A DNA stretch of 42,541 bases from DASULK01 sp036381835 (GTDB taxonomy: Bacteria; Actinomycetota; Actinomycetes; Mycobacteriales; Micromonosporaceae): NCBI GenBank assembly GCA_036381835.1, contig DASVCA010000138.1:1-42541 (forward strand), given 5' to 3'. How positions within the stretch are numbered: the first letter of the stretch is position 1; every line of letters begins with the position of its first letter. This document shows, piece by piece, positions 1 to 8,180 of the stretch. The notes beneath the pieces were generated by a model. It searched no databases, was not told where the DNA came from, and worked only from the letters and a program-made list of their open reading frames with translations. Made by a program: the position numbers and the translations under genes.

Positions 1-907
1 CGATCGTCGCGCCCGAGCCCTCGGAGCGGACGAACGACGCCATCAACTCCAACTCGGCCGCGGCCGCCTGCGGGTTGGCCTCGGGTACGTGCTTCTTGAG
101 AATCTCACCCGCCTCCTGCGGGTTGTCGATCGCGTACTGCAGGCCCTTGAGCAGCGCCTCGGTGAACCGCTTCACCATGTCCGGCTTCTCCGAGGCGAGC
201 TTCTTCGAGGTGATCAGCACGTTGCCGTACAGATCGGTCATCACGTCGCTGTACGGCAGCAGCACCGCCTTCTTGCCCTTGGCGATCGTCTCCAGGGTCG
301 GCTTGCCGACCACGAACTGGCCGATCGCATCCACCGAGCCGGAGGCAAGCATGCCCATCAGCGCCTGCGGTTCGCCGTTGACCCACTCCACCTTGTCGGC
401 GTCCACACCGGCCAGCTGGGCGTAGGTCGGGAACAGGTTGCGGACCACGGATGCGGGGGTGTCCGCGATCCGCTTGCCTTCCAGGTCCTTCGGAGTGGTG
501 ATGTTGCTGCCTTCCAGGGTCAGGATGGCAGCCATGGTGCGCTGCTGGATCGCGGCGACCGCGACGAAGTCCTGCGCCTGACCCGTGCCCATCTGCAGCA
601 GGCCGCCGGTCATGTCGATCGGGCCGAACTGCGCCTTGTCGGCGAGGACCTGCGCGATGACGTCGTTGGTGCCCTTGCCGGGCTGGATCTCGACGTCGAA
701 CCCGGCCTCCTTGAAGAAGCCCTTCTCCTTCGCAACCCAGGCGTACGAGTCACGCCCGAAGTTGCCGAACGAGGTGAGGTAGGTCACCTTCTCCAGCTTC
801 TCGCCGCTGGCACCGGTGTCGTTTCCGTCGTCCGAACTGCACGCGGCAGTGAGCACGAGCGCCGAGGCGACGAACGCCGCGGCGATCGAACGGGACAGCC
901 TTCTCAT
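1..907 (-). CDS. ABC transporter substrate-binding lipoprotein, THI5/NMT1-SsuA type (3' end beyond window)
   Basis: Extracellular solute-binding lipoprotein, probably for a thiamine pyrimidine precursor given the thiamine context (inference). The frame runs from an ATG at 907 off the left edge, giving 302 visible residues. The N-terminus has basic residues, a hydrophobic stretch and a lipobox LTAAC at residues 19-23, so it should be lipid-anchored at Cys23. The body has the THI5/SsuA-like pattern: a YLTSFGNFGRDSY start of the mature domain, EKGFFKEAGFDVEIQPG, FGPIDMTGG, and EGKRIADTPAS. A GGAAGG Shine-Dalgarno lies about 9 nt before the ATG. It is divergent from the ATPase at 1187. A permease gene is not visible and would be expected beyond position 1. 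The CCCFC iron motif of yeast THI5 is absent, as expected for the transport branch. Family is firm, substrate is not. Confidence 0.88.
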   Translation of the reverse strand, partial: MRRLSRSIAAAFVASALVLTAACSSDDGNDTGASGEKLEKVTYLTSFGNFGRDSYAWVAKEKGFFKEAGFDVEIQPGKGTNDVIAQVLADKAQFGPIDMTGGLLQMGTGQAQDFVAVAAIQQRTMAAILTLEGSNITTPKDLEGKRIADTPASVVRNLFPTYAQLAGVDADKVEWVNGEPQALMGMLASGSVDAIGQFVVGKPTLETIAKGKKAVLLPYSDVMTDLYGNVLITSKKLASEKPDMVKRFTEALLKGLQYAIDNPQEAGEILKKHVPEANPQAAAAELELMASFVRSEGSGATI

Positions 908-1065
908 GAACAGTCGTCCTTCCAAACGGAGGGGTCGTTGGAACGGGGACGGCAGCGGGTCGAGGGACTCCCCGTGCCGTGATCCATGGGTTCGTTTGTC
1001 GGACACAGCGTACGAGAAACGCCCCTTTCTGGCCGTACCGGTATCACGGATCGGAAGGGAGGTAA

Positions 1066-1145
1066 CACCCGGGCGCCCCCGGGTGATGCCTCGACCGCCC
1101 AATGCGGATAACCTGACCCGGATCTCCGATCCGCTCAGATCGGAG
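1066..1145. repeat. Two inverted repeats in the divergent intergenic region
   Basis: The 279-nt gap 908-1186 has no gene. It holds a perfect 8-bp inverted repeat CACCCGGG/CCCGGGTG at 1066-1073 and 1078-1085 with a 4-nt loop, and a second perfect 8-bp repeat CTCCGATC/GATCGGAG at 1124-1131 and 1138-1145 with a 6-nt centre. The second lies 41 nt upstream of the ATPase start and has the size of a dimeric repressor operator. Either could also be an RNA hairpin. No convincing -10/-35 pair was seen on either strand, and no second TPP riboswitch. Confidence 0.5.
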
Positions 1146-1186
1146 GATGCGACCGGGCGATGCCCGGACCGAAAGGGAGGCGGCAG

Positions 1187-1972
1187 ATGATCAGCCTTGC
1201 CGGCGTTTCCCGCACCTTCGCCGGCCGTACCGGACGGGTGGAAGCGCTGCGCGGCATCGATCTGGAGGTGGCAGAAGGCGAGTTCGTGGCGATCGTGGGC
1301 CGTTCGGGCTGCGGGAAATCCACCCTGCTACGGCTGATCGCCGGACTGCTGCCGGCCACCGAGGGGAAGGTCACCGTCGCGGGCGAACCGGTGACCAAGC
1401 CGCGACGCGACATCGCCATGCTCTTCCAGCGGCCCGCGCTGCTGCCCTGGCGCACCGTTCTCGACAACGTGCTGCTCCCGGTGGAGATCTTCGGCTGGCG
1501 CAAGGCCAAGCACCGGGCGCGGGCGATGGAGTTGTTGGAGATGGTCGGCCTCGGCGGCTTCGAGAAGCGCCTACCGCACGAGCTGTCCGGCGGGATGCAG
1601 CAGCGGGTCTCGCTCTGCCGGTCGCTGATCGCCGAGCCGCGGGTGATGCTGATGGACGAGCCGTTCTCCGCCCTGGACGCGCTCACCCGGGAAGAGCTCT
1701 CGGTCGAGCTGCAGCGCATCCACATGGACAACGCGGCGACCATCGTCTTCGTCACCCACTCCATCGACGAAGCGGTGCTGCTCGCCGACCGGGTGGTGGT
1801 GCTCAGCCCGCGTCCCGGCCGGATCCGCCGGATCGTGACGGTCGACATTCCGCGCCCCCGCACCCTCGGGCACAACGCCCACCTGGAGGAGGTCGCCCGG
1901 TGCAGCGCGGAACTGCATGAGCTGCTGATGGAACGACAGCCGCCGGTGGCGGTTGGAAGCGAAGGACGATGA
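1187..1972 (+). CDS. ABC transporter ATP-binding protein, SsuB/TauB/ThiZ-like
   Basis: Cytoplasmic ATPase of an importer, 261 aa, presumed partner of the lipoprotein at 1-907. Walker A is at residues 38-46 (GRSGCGKST), followed by a Q-loop reading FQRPALLPW, the signature LSGGMQQR, Walker B VMLMDEPFSALD, and the H-loop VTHSIDEA. The LLPW motif and length are typical of the nitrate/taurine/HMP-precursor family. The start was set at 1187 because GGGAGG sits 6 nt upstream; an in-frame ATG at 1160 has only a badly spaced GGAGG. The stop overlaps the next gene by 4 nt (ATGA at 1969-1972), so translation of the oxidoreductase is likely coupled. Substrate is inferred only from the thiamine neighbourhood. 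Confidence 0.9.
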   Translation: MISLAGVSRTFAGRTGRVEALRGIDLEVAEGEFVAIVGRSGCGKSTLLRLIAGLLPATEGKVTVAGEPVTKPRRDIAMLFQRPALLPWRTVLDNVLLPVEIFGWRKAKHRARAMELLEMVGLGGFEKRLPHELSGGMQQRVSLCRSLIAEPRVMLMDEPFSALDALTREELSVELQRIHMDNAATIVFVTHSIDEAVLLADRVVVLSPRPGRIRRIVTVDIPRPRTLGHNAHLEEVARCSAELHELLMERQPPVAVGSEGR

Positions 1973-2916
1973 CCGTGCAGGTGTGTGTGTTCGTCGAGCC
2001 GCATCGGGGCGCGACCTACGACGACCAGTTGCGCTTCGCCCGGTCGGTCGAGGAGTGCGGGTTCGACGGCTTCTTCCGGGCCGACCACTACCAGGCGATG
2101 GGCGAGGATCCGGGGCTGCCGGGGCCGACCGACGCCTGGCTGACGTTGGCCGGGCTCGCCCGGGAGACCAGCAGGATCCGGATCGGCACGCTGGTCACCT
2201 CCGCCACCTTCCGGCTGCCCGGCCCGCTCGCGGTGATGGTCGCCCAGGTGGACCAGATGAGCGGCGGCCGCGTCGAACTGGGCATCGGCGCGGGTTGGTA
2301 CGAGCGGGAGCACCTCTCCTACGGCATTCCGTTCCCCCGGGTCGGGGAACGCTTCGACCGGCTCGCCGAGCAGCTGGCGGTGCTGACCGGGCTGTGGACC
2401 ACGCCCGTCGGGGAACGCTTCACCTTCCACGGCGACCACTACCGACTGATCGACGCGCCCGCCCTGCCCAAGCCGGTCCAGCGGCCCCACCCGCCGATCA
2501 TCGTCGGGGGCAAGGGCGCCAAGCGGACCCCGGAACTCGCGGCTCGCTACGCCGACGAGTTCAACATGCCGTTCCGGACGGTGGCGGAGACCGCGGAGGC
2601 GTACGAGCGGGTGCTCGAGGCCTGCGACCGGTTCGGTCGCGCGGCCACCGGCAAACAGCCGCCCGTACTCTCCGCCGGCATCGTCGTGGCGGTCGGACGT
2701 ACCGACGCGGAGGCCGCCCGCCGCGCGGCGCCCCTGCATGAGAAGAGCGCGTTGCCGCCCGAGGATCCGCTGATCGGGTCTCCCGCCCAGCTCGTCGACC
2801 GGATCGGCGAGTTCGCGGCGGTCGGTGCCACCCGCGTGCACCTGCGGCTGATCGAGATGTCCGATCTGGACCACCTGGAACTCATCGCCGGCGAGGTGCT
2901 TCCGCAGCTGCGCTAA
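1969..2916 (+). CDS. LLM-class F420-dependent oxidoreductase (Rv1855c/TIGR03560-like)
   Basis: Flavin/F420-binding TIM-barrel oxidoreductase of the luciferase-like superfamily, 315 aa. The order DAWLTLAGLARETSRIRIGTLV (in parts), LPGPLAVMVAQVDQMSGGR, then GIGAGWYEREH around residues 103-115 and PPIIVGGKGAKRTPELAARYADEFN is the standard LLM layout. The family uses reduced F420 or FMN; the substrate is not predictable. It overlaps the ABC ATPase by 4 nt, so the two form one transcription unit, and its TAA stop interlocks with the thiC stop on the other strand. Co-location with a likely pyrimidine-precursor importer and facing the thiamine operon suggests a role in salvage or degradation of a thiamine-related compound, which is inference only. 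Confidence 0.85.
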   Translation: MTVQVCVFVEPHRGATYDDQLRFARSVEECGFDGFFRADHYQAMGEDPGLPGPTDAWLTLAGLARETSRIRIGTLVTSATFRLPGPLAVMVAQVDQMSGGRVELGIGAGWYEREHLSYGIPFPRVGERFDRLAEQLAVLTGLWTTPVGERFTFHGDHYRLIDAPALPKPVQRPHPPIIVGGKGAKRTPELAARYADEFNMPFRTVAETAEAYERVLEACDRFGRAATGKQPPVLSAGIVVAVGRTDAEAARRAAPLHEKSALPPEDPLIGSPAQLVDRIGEFAAVGATRVHLRLIEMSDLDHLELIAGEVLPQLR

Positions 2917-4535
2917 CGGCTGGCGCTGCCCGGCTCGACCGGCTCGGTCAGCGGCAGGTAGATCCTGCCGCCCGATGCCGCGAACTCCGCGGACTTCTCC
3001 CGCATGCCCCGTTCGGCGTACTCCTTCAGGTCGTGCGTGATCCGCATCGAGCAGAACTTGGGACCGCACATCGAACAGAAGTGGGCCATCTTCGCGGGCT
3101 GGGCGGGAAGGGTCTGGTCGTGGTAGGACCGGGCCGTGTCCGGGTCCAGGGCGAGATTGAACTGGTCCTCCCAGCGAAACTCGAAGCGCGCTTTGGACAG
3201 CGCGTCATCCCAGGCCTGCGCGCCCGGATGCCCCTTGGCCAGGTCCGCCGCGTGCGCTGCGATCTTGTACGCGATGACCCCGGCCTTCACGTCGTCCCGG
3301 TCCGGTAGCCCCAGGTGCTCTTTGGGGGTGACGTAGCAGAGCATGGCGGTGCCGTACATGGCGATCATGGCGGCGCCGATGGCGGAGGTGATGTGGTCGT
3401 AGGCCGGTGCGATGTCGGTGGTCAGCGGACCGAGGGTGTAGAAGGGCGCCTCGTGGCAGAGCTCCTGCTGCAGATCGACGTTCTCCTTGATCTTGTGCAT
3501 CGGGACGTGACCGGGCCCCTCGATCATCACCTGAACGTCGTGGTCCCAGGCCACCCTGGTCAGCTCGCCCAGCGTGCGCAGCTCCGCGAACTGCGCCTCG
3601 TCGTTGGCGTCCGCGATCGACCCCGGCCGCAGCCCGTCCCCCAGGGAGAACGTGACGTCGTAGCGGGCGAAGATCTCACACAACTCGGCGAAGTTGGTGT
3701 AGATGAAGTTCTCCCGGTGATGGGCGAGACACCAGGCGGCCATGATCGAGCCGCCGCGGGAGACGATGCCGGTCACCCGGTCGACGGCCAACGGCACGTA
3801 CTCCAGGCGCACGCCGGCGTGCACCGTCATGTAGTCCACGCCCTGCTCGGCCTGTTCGATGACGGTGTCCCGGAAGACCTCCCACGACAGCTTCGCGGGG
3901 TCGCCGCCGACCTTCTCCAACGCCTCGTAGATCGGCACGGTACCGATCGGCACCGGCGAATTGCGGATGATCGCCTCCCGGGTCTGCCGGATCCGCTTGC
4001 CGGTCGACAGGTCCATGACCGTGTCGGCACCCCAGCGGGTCGCCCACGTGAGCTTCTCGACCTCCTCCGCGATCGAGGAGGTGACCGCGGACGTACCGAT
4101 GTTCGCGTTGACCTTGACCAGGAACCGCTTGCCGATGATCATCGGCTCGGACTCCGGATGGTTCACATTGGCCGGCAGCACCGCCCGGCCGGCCGCGATC
4201 TCCTCCCGGACCACCGCCACCGGCAGCCCTTCACGGATGGCGACGAACTCCATCTCCGGTGTCACCACGCCGGCTCGGGCGTAGGCCAGCTGCGTCGGCC
4301 GGCGGCCCGCCCTCCCCGCCAGCGGGGTACCCGCACCGCGTACCGGGGCCACGTCCTCCCGTTCCGCGATCCACCGTCCCCGCAGCGGGGGCAGCCCGAC
4401 CTCCGGGTCCGAACCCGGACCCGAGGTGTCGTAGCGCCGTAACGGGGCGTTGTCCCCGGAGAGCTCCACCTCCATGAACGGCACCCGGATATCCGGCCGG
4501 GAACCCTCCACATAGACCTTGCGACGAGCGTTCAC
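2913..4535 (-). CDS. thiC: Phosphomethylpyrimidine synthase ThiC
   Basis: Converts aminoimidazole ribotide to HMP phosphate, the pyrimidine half of thiamine, by non-canonical radical SAM chemistry. The protein is 540 aa. The C-terminal cluster motif CSMCGPKFC gives Cys487, Cys490 and Cys495, the C-x2-C-x4-C ligands of the 4Fe-4S cluster. Other family blocks seen are VNANIGTSA, GADTVMDLSTG, VDYMTVHAGV, GDGLRPGSIADA and EGPGHVPMHKI. The reading frame stays open far upstream, but that part is a shadow of thiD. The GTG at 4535 is preferred because GGGAGG lies 6-8 nt upstream and it overlaps the thiD stop as GTGA (4532-4535). It is the last gene of the operon and its TAG stop interlocks with the convergent oxidoreductase gene. 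Confidence 0.97.
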   Translation of the reverse strand: MNARRKVYVEGSRPDIRVPFMEVELSGDNAPLRRYDTSGPGSDPEVGLPPLRGRWIAEREDVAPVRGAGTPLAGRAGRRPTQLAYARAGVVTPEMEFVAIREGLPVAVVREEIAAGRAVLPANVNHPESEPMIIGKRFLVKVNANIGTSAVTSSIAEEVEKLTWATRWGADTVMDLSTGKRIRQTREAIIRNSPVPIGTVPIYEALEKVGGDPAKLSWEVFRDTVIEQAEQGVDYMTVHAGVRLEYVPLAVDRVTGIVSRGGSIMAAWCLAHHRENFIYTNFAELCEIFARYDVTFSLGDGLRPGSIADANDEAQFAELRTLGELTRVAWDHDVQVMIEGPGHVPMHKIKENVDLQQELCHEAPFYTLGPLTTDIAPAYDHITSAIGAAMIAMYGTAMLCYVTPKEHLGLPDRDDVKAGVIAYKIAAHAADLAKGHPGAQAWDDALSKARFEFRWEDQFNLALDPDTARSYHDQTLPAQPAKMAHFCSMCGPKFCSMRITHDLKEYAERGMREKSAEFAASGGRIYLPLTEPVEPGSASR

Positions 4536-5344
4536 GAACGAGCCTCCCTCTCCTCCGAGTCGGACCATCCGAAGTGGTCCAGCGGGCCGCGACCGCCGCC
4601 CAACCGCCACCGGCTGCCACCGGCGAGCCCGCGGGCGACGTACTCCTTGGCGAACCGCACGGCCGTCTGCACCGGATCGCCGAACGCGAGCCGGACCGCC
4701 ACGGCCGCCGAGAACGAACAACCGGTGCCGTGGGTGTGCCGGGTCGGCACCCGTGGCCCGCGCAGATGGATCGCCGAATCCTCGATCCACAACACATCGA
4801 TCGCCTCGGCGCTGTCGGGCAGGTCGCCACCGGTGACCACCACGGCCCGCGCGCCGCTCGCGGCGAGCTGCCGGGCCGCCCGCGCCATCTCCTCCGGGGT
4901 GTCGATCCGCCGACCGACGAGTTCTCCGGCCTCCGCGCAGTTCGGGGTCGCGACCGCCGCGTACGGCAGCAGCCGCTCGACCGCGGCGACGACACCCAGC
5001 CGGTGGCCGCTGGTGGCGACCAGCACGGGATCCACCACCAGATTGGGCAGCCGGCCGTCGCGCGCGGCGGCCGCCACCGCGTCGGCGATCTCCGGACTGC
5101 CGAGCATGCCCGTCTTGACGGCCCGCACCGTGAAGTCCGACAGGACCGACGTCAGCTGCGCGGTCACCGCTGCCGGGGGCAGCGGGAAGACCGCGTCGAC
5201 GCCCCGGGTGTTCTGGGCGGTGACCGCGGTGATGACCGAGGTGCCGTACGTCCCAAGCGCCGCGAACACCTTCAGGTCGGCCTGTATGCCGGCACCGGCA
5301 CCGGAGTCGGAGCCGGCGATGGTGAGCAGCGCCGGCGGGGTCAT
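4532..5344 (-). CDS. thiD: Hydroxymethylpyrimidine (phosphate) kinase ThiD
   Basis: Ribokinase-fold kinase that phosphorylates HMP and HMP phosphate to HMP pyrophosphate. It is 270 aa, the normal length for a stand-alone ThiD. Residues 7-24 contain LTIAGSDSGAGAGIQADLK, the substrate-binding start. VKTGMLGS and DPVLVATSGHRL follow, and the anion-hole motif HGTGCSFSAA places Cys at about residue 209. The ATG at 5344 overlaps the upstream tenI-like stop (ATGA, 5341-5344), and its own stop overlaps the thiC start by 4 nt. There is no fused ThiE or TenA domain. Confidence 0.96.
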   Translation of the reverse strand: MTPPALLTIAGSDSGAGAGIQADLKVFAALGTYGTSVITAVTAQNTRGVDAVFPLPPAAVTAQLTSVLSDFTVRAVKTGMLGSPEIADAVAAAARDGRLPNLVVDPVLVATSGHRLGVVAAVERLLPYAAVATPNCAEAGELVGRRIDTPEEMARAARQLAASGARAVVVTGGDLPDSAEAIDVLWIEDSAIHLRGPRVPTRHTHGTGCSFSAAVAVRLAFGDPVQTAVRFAKEYVARGLAGGSRWRLGGGRGPLDHFGWSDSEEREARS

Positions 5345-5937
5345 CGCGAACCCCCCGCGAAGGATGTGGCCAGCCCGGCGACGACAGCCGCGGGGTCACC
5401 GGCGCGCATGACGGCCCCCATCACCGCGACCCCGGCCGCCCCCGCCCGGCGGCAGATGGCCGCCTGATCGGGTGTCTCCACCCCGCCGAGGGCGAGCACC
5501 GGTCTGTCGGTGCGGGCCGTCAGCCGGTTCAGCCCGGCGAGCCCCAGCGCCGGGCCGTAGCCGGGTTTGGAACGGCTCGGAAAGATCGGTGACACGGTCA
5601 CGTAGTCCTCCGTGGACAGACGGTCGAGTTCGGTTTCGTCGTGACAGGATCGGCCGACCAGCGCCACCGGCGGGGTCGGGAGCGGATCGACGGCCGACAG
5701 GTGCACGGCGTCTGCGCCCAACGGGTCCGGGCCCGCGACGATGAGCCGACCCTGGTACGGGGCGAGGACGGCGCGCAGGACGTCGGCGAGCGCCTCGCGT
5801 TCGGCGCGGGGCAGATCCTTCTCCCGAAGCACGACCCAGCGCGCTCCCCCGTCGACCGCCGCGCGAATCACGTCCGGCAGTGGTCGCCGGGCCTGTCTCC
5901 GGTCGGTCAGCACCACCACCCCGTTCGGGTAGCTCAC
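5341..5937 (-). CDS. TenI-like thiazole tautomerase / ThiE paralogue
   Basis: Second ThiE-fold protein of the operon, 198 aa, starting at a GTG that overlaps the thiG stop (GTGA, 5934-5937). It keeps the REK triad (VVLREKD, residues 36-41) but has Val where ThiE has the pyrimidine-contacting Gln. It also lacks the INDR metal/pyrophosphate motif, with LIVAGPDP in that place. The block VSPIFPSRSKPGYGP and LGLAGLNRL resembles TenI more than ThiE. TenI of Bacillus aromatises the thiazole product of ThiG, which fits a position directly after thiG. A role as a second thiamine phosphate synthase cannot be excluded but the missing INDR argues against it. Confidence 0.85.
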   Translation of the reverse strand: MSYPNGVVVLTDRRQARRPLPDVIRAAVDGGARWVVLREKDLPRAEREALADVLRAVLAPYQGRLIVAGPDPLGADAVHLSAVDPLPTPPVALVGRSCHDETELDRLSTEDYVTVSPIFPSRSKPGYGPALGLAGLNRLTARTDRPVLALGGVETPDQAAICRRAGAAGVAVMGAVMRAGDPAAVVAGLATSFAGGSR

Positions 5938-6773
5938 AGTTCGGGCCGCCCCTCGTCCGGGGTGGACGGCAGGCCGTGGAACCGCCGCGGAATGCGTCCC
6001 GCCTGCGCCGCGAGCCAACCGGCTTGCACCGCGTGCCGCATCGCCGCGGCCATCCGCGCCGGATCGGCCGCCCGGGTCACCGCGCTGGCGAGCAGTACGG
6101 CGTCGCAGCCGAGTTCCATGGCGAGCGCGGCGTCCGACGCGGTGCCGATGCCGGCGTCGAGGATGACCGGCACGGCCACGCTCTGGCGGATCAGCCGGAT
6201 GTGGTGGGGGTTGGTGATGCCCAGTCCGGATCCGATCGGCGCGCCGGCCGGCATCACCGCGGCACAGCCGACGTCGGCCAGGCGGCGGGCCAGCACCGGG
6301 TCGTCCGTCGTGTACGGCAGGACGGTGAAGCCGTCGTCCACCAGCCGTTCGGCGGCCCGCAACAGTTCGACCCCGTCGGGCAGGAGGGTCCGGTCGTCGC
6401 CGATCACCTCCAGCTTGATCCAGGAGGTGTCGAACGCCTCGCGGGCGAGGTGGGCGACCTTCACCGCCTCGGTGGCGGTGTAGCAACCGGCGGTGTTCGG
6501 CAGCACCCGAACCCCGCATCGGTCCAGCAGGTCGAGCAGCCCACCCCGCATGGTCGGCGCGGTGTCCACACGGCGCAGCGCCACCGTGACGAGTTCGGTG
6601 CCGGAGGCTCGGATCGCCTGCTCCAGCGAGTGCAGATTGGCCGCTCCGCCGGTGCCGAGGATCAGCCGGGATTCGAAGGTCACCTCGCCGATGACGAACG
6701 GCGCGGGGCTGACCGGCGCAGGACCGCCCAGGTCGGCGTCCGTCGGCAGGTGCGTGCTCGCCACCTCTCTCAC
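5934..6773 (-). CDS. thiG: Thiazole synthase ThiG
   Basis: TIM-barrel enzyme that condenses deoxyxylulose phosphate, dehydroglycine and ThiS-thiocarboxylate into the thiazole phosphate. It is 279 aa. Family blocks: FESRLILGTGGA, VALRRVD, LPNTAGCYTATEAV, the Schiff-base lysine Lys120 in WIKLEVIGDD, CAAVMPAGAPIGSGLG and DAGIGTASDAALAMELGCDAVLLASAV. The start is a GTG at 6773 forming a GTGA overlap with the thiS stop (6770-6773); a second GTG three codons downstream is possible. About 25 N-terminal residues precede the conserved core and look disordered. Confidence 0.97.
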   Translation of the reverse strand: MREVASTHLPTDADLGGPAPVSPAPFVIGEVTFESRLILGTGGAANLHSLEQAIRASGTELVTVALRRVDTAPTMRGGLLDLLDRCGVRVLPNTAGCYTATEAVKVAHLAREAFDTSWIKLEVIGDDRTLLPDGVELLRAAERLVDDGFTVLPYTTDDPVLARRLADVGCAAVMPAGAPIGSGLGITNPHHIRLIRQSVAVPVILDAGIGTASDAALAMELGCDAVLLASAVTRAADPARMAAAMRHAVQAGWLAAQAGRIPRRFHGLPSTPDEGRPEL

Positions 6774-6970
6774 CCGCCCTGGGCTGCGGTCAGTACCTCG
6801 ACGCGGTCGCCGTCGCGTAGCCGGGTCGCCGGCCAGTCGGCCCGGGGCACCACCTCCCCGTTGACGGCCACCGCGAGCCCGCGCTCGTGGCTCGTCAGCG
6901 TGGCGACCAGTTCGGCGAGGGTCGTCTCCGCAGGCAGCGTGCGACTGTCCCCGTTGACCAGCAGCTCCAT
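6770..6970 (-). CDS. thiS: Sulfur carrier protein ThiS
   Basis: Ubiquitin-like carrier whose C-terminal Gly-Gly is adenylated and thiocarboxylated to give sulfur to ThiG. It is 66 aa, with MELLVNGDSRTLP at the start, VAVNGEVVPRADW in the middle and the diagnostic C-terminus AAQGG. The frame is open further upstream, but ATG 6970 begins exactly at the conserved MELLVNG and has GGGAG 7-8 nt before it, inside the end of thiO. It lies 4 nt after thiO and overlaps thiG by 4 nt. Its activating enzyme ThiF is not in the window. Confidence 0.95.
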   Translation of the reverse strand: MELLVNGDSRTLPAETTLAELVATLTSHERGLAVAVNGEVVPRADWPATRLRDGDRVEVLTAAQGG

Positions 6971-6974
6971 GGGC

Positions 6975-8180
6975 TCACTCCCGACCGATCGATTCCGCGC
7001 GGTGCGCGGCTGGCTGTTCCTTGCGGTGACCTGCGCGGTCACCCGTCGCGGGTCCGGCTGGCGCGGCTGCGGTGAACCGGCTCGGGCCGAACGGGGCGAG
7101 CGCGGGGTCGGCTTCGCCGTCGGCCACCAGCGCCTCGATGAGGTCCGCGGTGACCGGGGTCAGCACGATCCCGTGCCGGTAGTGGCCGGTCGCCACGATC
7201 ACCTCGGGGCGGTCGGGCAGCCGCCCGAGTACCGGCATGTTGTCCGGCGTGCCGGGCCGCGCCCCGGCCCGCGTCTCCACGAGGTCGTACTCGGCTAGCT
7301 CCGGGACGAGGTCCACCGCCGCCCGCAGCAGGTCCAGCACCGCCCCCGCGGTGGGGGTCACGTCGCCGCGTTCCTCCACGGTCGCCCCGACCACCACTTC
7401 CCCGTCGGCGCGCGGTACCAGGTAGACGCTGCGACCGTCGGCGTATCCCCGGATGACGTGGCGGAATCCGGGTGGGCCGTGGCCGGGCGCGCGGAGCCGG
7501 AGAACCTGCCCTTTCACCGGCCGGATCGGCAGGTCGGTCAAGGTGGCCGCACCGGTTCCCGCCGCCACCACCACCGTTCCCGCGGGGTCGAGCTCGGCGA
7601 ACGTGGTGACCTGCTGTGGGATGAGGACCGCGCCGGCCCGCTCGGCCGCCGTACGCAGCGCGACGACGAGGCGGCGGGGGTCGACCTGATGGTCGGTCGG
7701 CAGGTACGCGCCGCCGCGCAGCCGGGGGGAGAGCAGTGGTTCGCGGTCACGGAGCTGCGCCGGGCGCATCGGTGTGACCGGCAGACCGAGCCCCTGCTGG
7801 TACGTCCACAGTCGCCGCGCCTGCGCCAGGTCGTCGGCGGTCTGCGCGACGACCAGGGTGCCGTCGTCTCGGTATCCGATGTCGAGCCCGGACTCGTCGG
7901 TCAGCTGTGCGGCGAACCCCGGCCAGTGCCGGGCCGACTCGACCAGCAGCGCGGTCAGTGCGTGCTCACCGAAGTACGATTCGGCGACCGGGGCGAGCAT
8001 GCCGGCTGCGACGTCCACCGCACCGGAGCCGGGCCTCGGGTCGTACACCCGCACCCGCATGCCCCGCCGGGCGCATCGCCAGGCGATGGCCAGCCCGATC
8101 GGTCCACCGCCGATGACTGCGACGTCGGTGTGTCGCAGCAGGGCCGGCCCGCGCCGGTCCGGACCGGCGGTGTTCAACAT
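6975..8180 (-). CDS. thiO: Glycine oxidase ThiO
   Basis: FAD-dependent amine oxidase that oxidises glycine to iminoacetate (dehydroglycine) for ThiG, the aerobic alternative to ThiH. It is 401 aa. The Rossmann FAD motif VAVIGGGPIG is at residues 20-29. It is followed by GAVDVAAGMLAPVAE, the DAO-family HQVDPRRLV, PVKGQVLRL, YLVPRADGEVVVGATVEE and, near the end, RPGTPDNMPVLGRLP with GHYRHGIVLTP. The ATG at 8180 overlaps thiE by 7 nt; the open frame beyond it is a shadow of thiE. The last 25 or so residues are charged and not conserved-looking. Confidence 0.95.
   Translation of the reverse strand: MLNTAGPDRRGPALLRHTDVAVIGGGPIGLAIAWRCARRGMRVRVYDPRPGSGAVDVAAGMLAPVAESYFGEHALTALLVESARHWPGFAAQLTDESGLDIGYRDDGTLVVAQTADDLAQARRLWTYQQGLGLPVTPMRPAQLRDREPLLSPRLRGGAYLPTDHQVDPRRLVVALRTAAERAGAVLIPQQVTTFAELDPAGTVVVAAGTGAATLTDLPIRPVKGQVLRLRAPGHGPPGFRHVIRGYADGRSVYLVPRADGEVVVGATVEERGDVTPTAGAVLDLLRAAVDLVPELAEYDLVETRAGARPGTPDNMPVLGRLPDRPEVIVATGHYRHGIVLTPVTADLIEALVADGEADPALAPFGPSRFTAAAPAGPATGDRAGHRKEQPAAHRAESIGRE

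Noticed and set aside
1061..1145. Possible second TPP riboswitch before the ABC ATPase
   Set aside because: Short THI-like fragments occur but out of order; CTGAGA and the P4-P5 core are missing on both strands.
1135..3069. 644-aa minus-strand frame opposite the ATPase and oxidoreductase
   Set aside because: Shadow of two well-supported plus-strand genes.
2913..5399. A single long frame reading as a ThiD-region/ThiC fusion of 828 aa
   Set aside because: The N-terminal part is arginine/glycine-rich nonsense that overlaps thiD in another frame; thiC starts at GTG 4535 with a good ribosome site.
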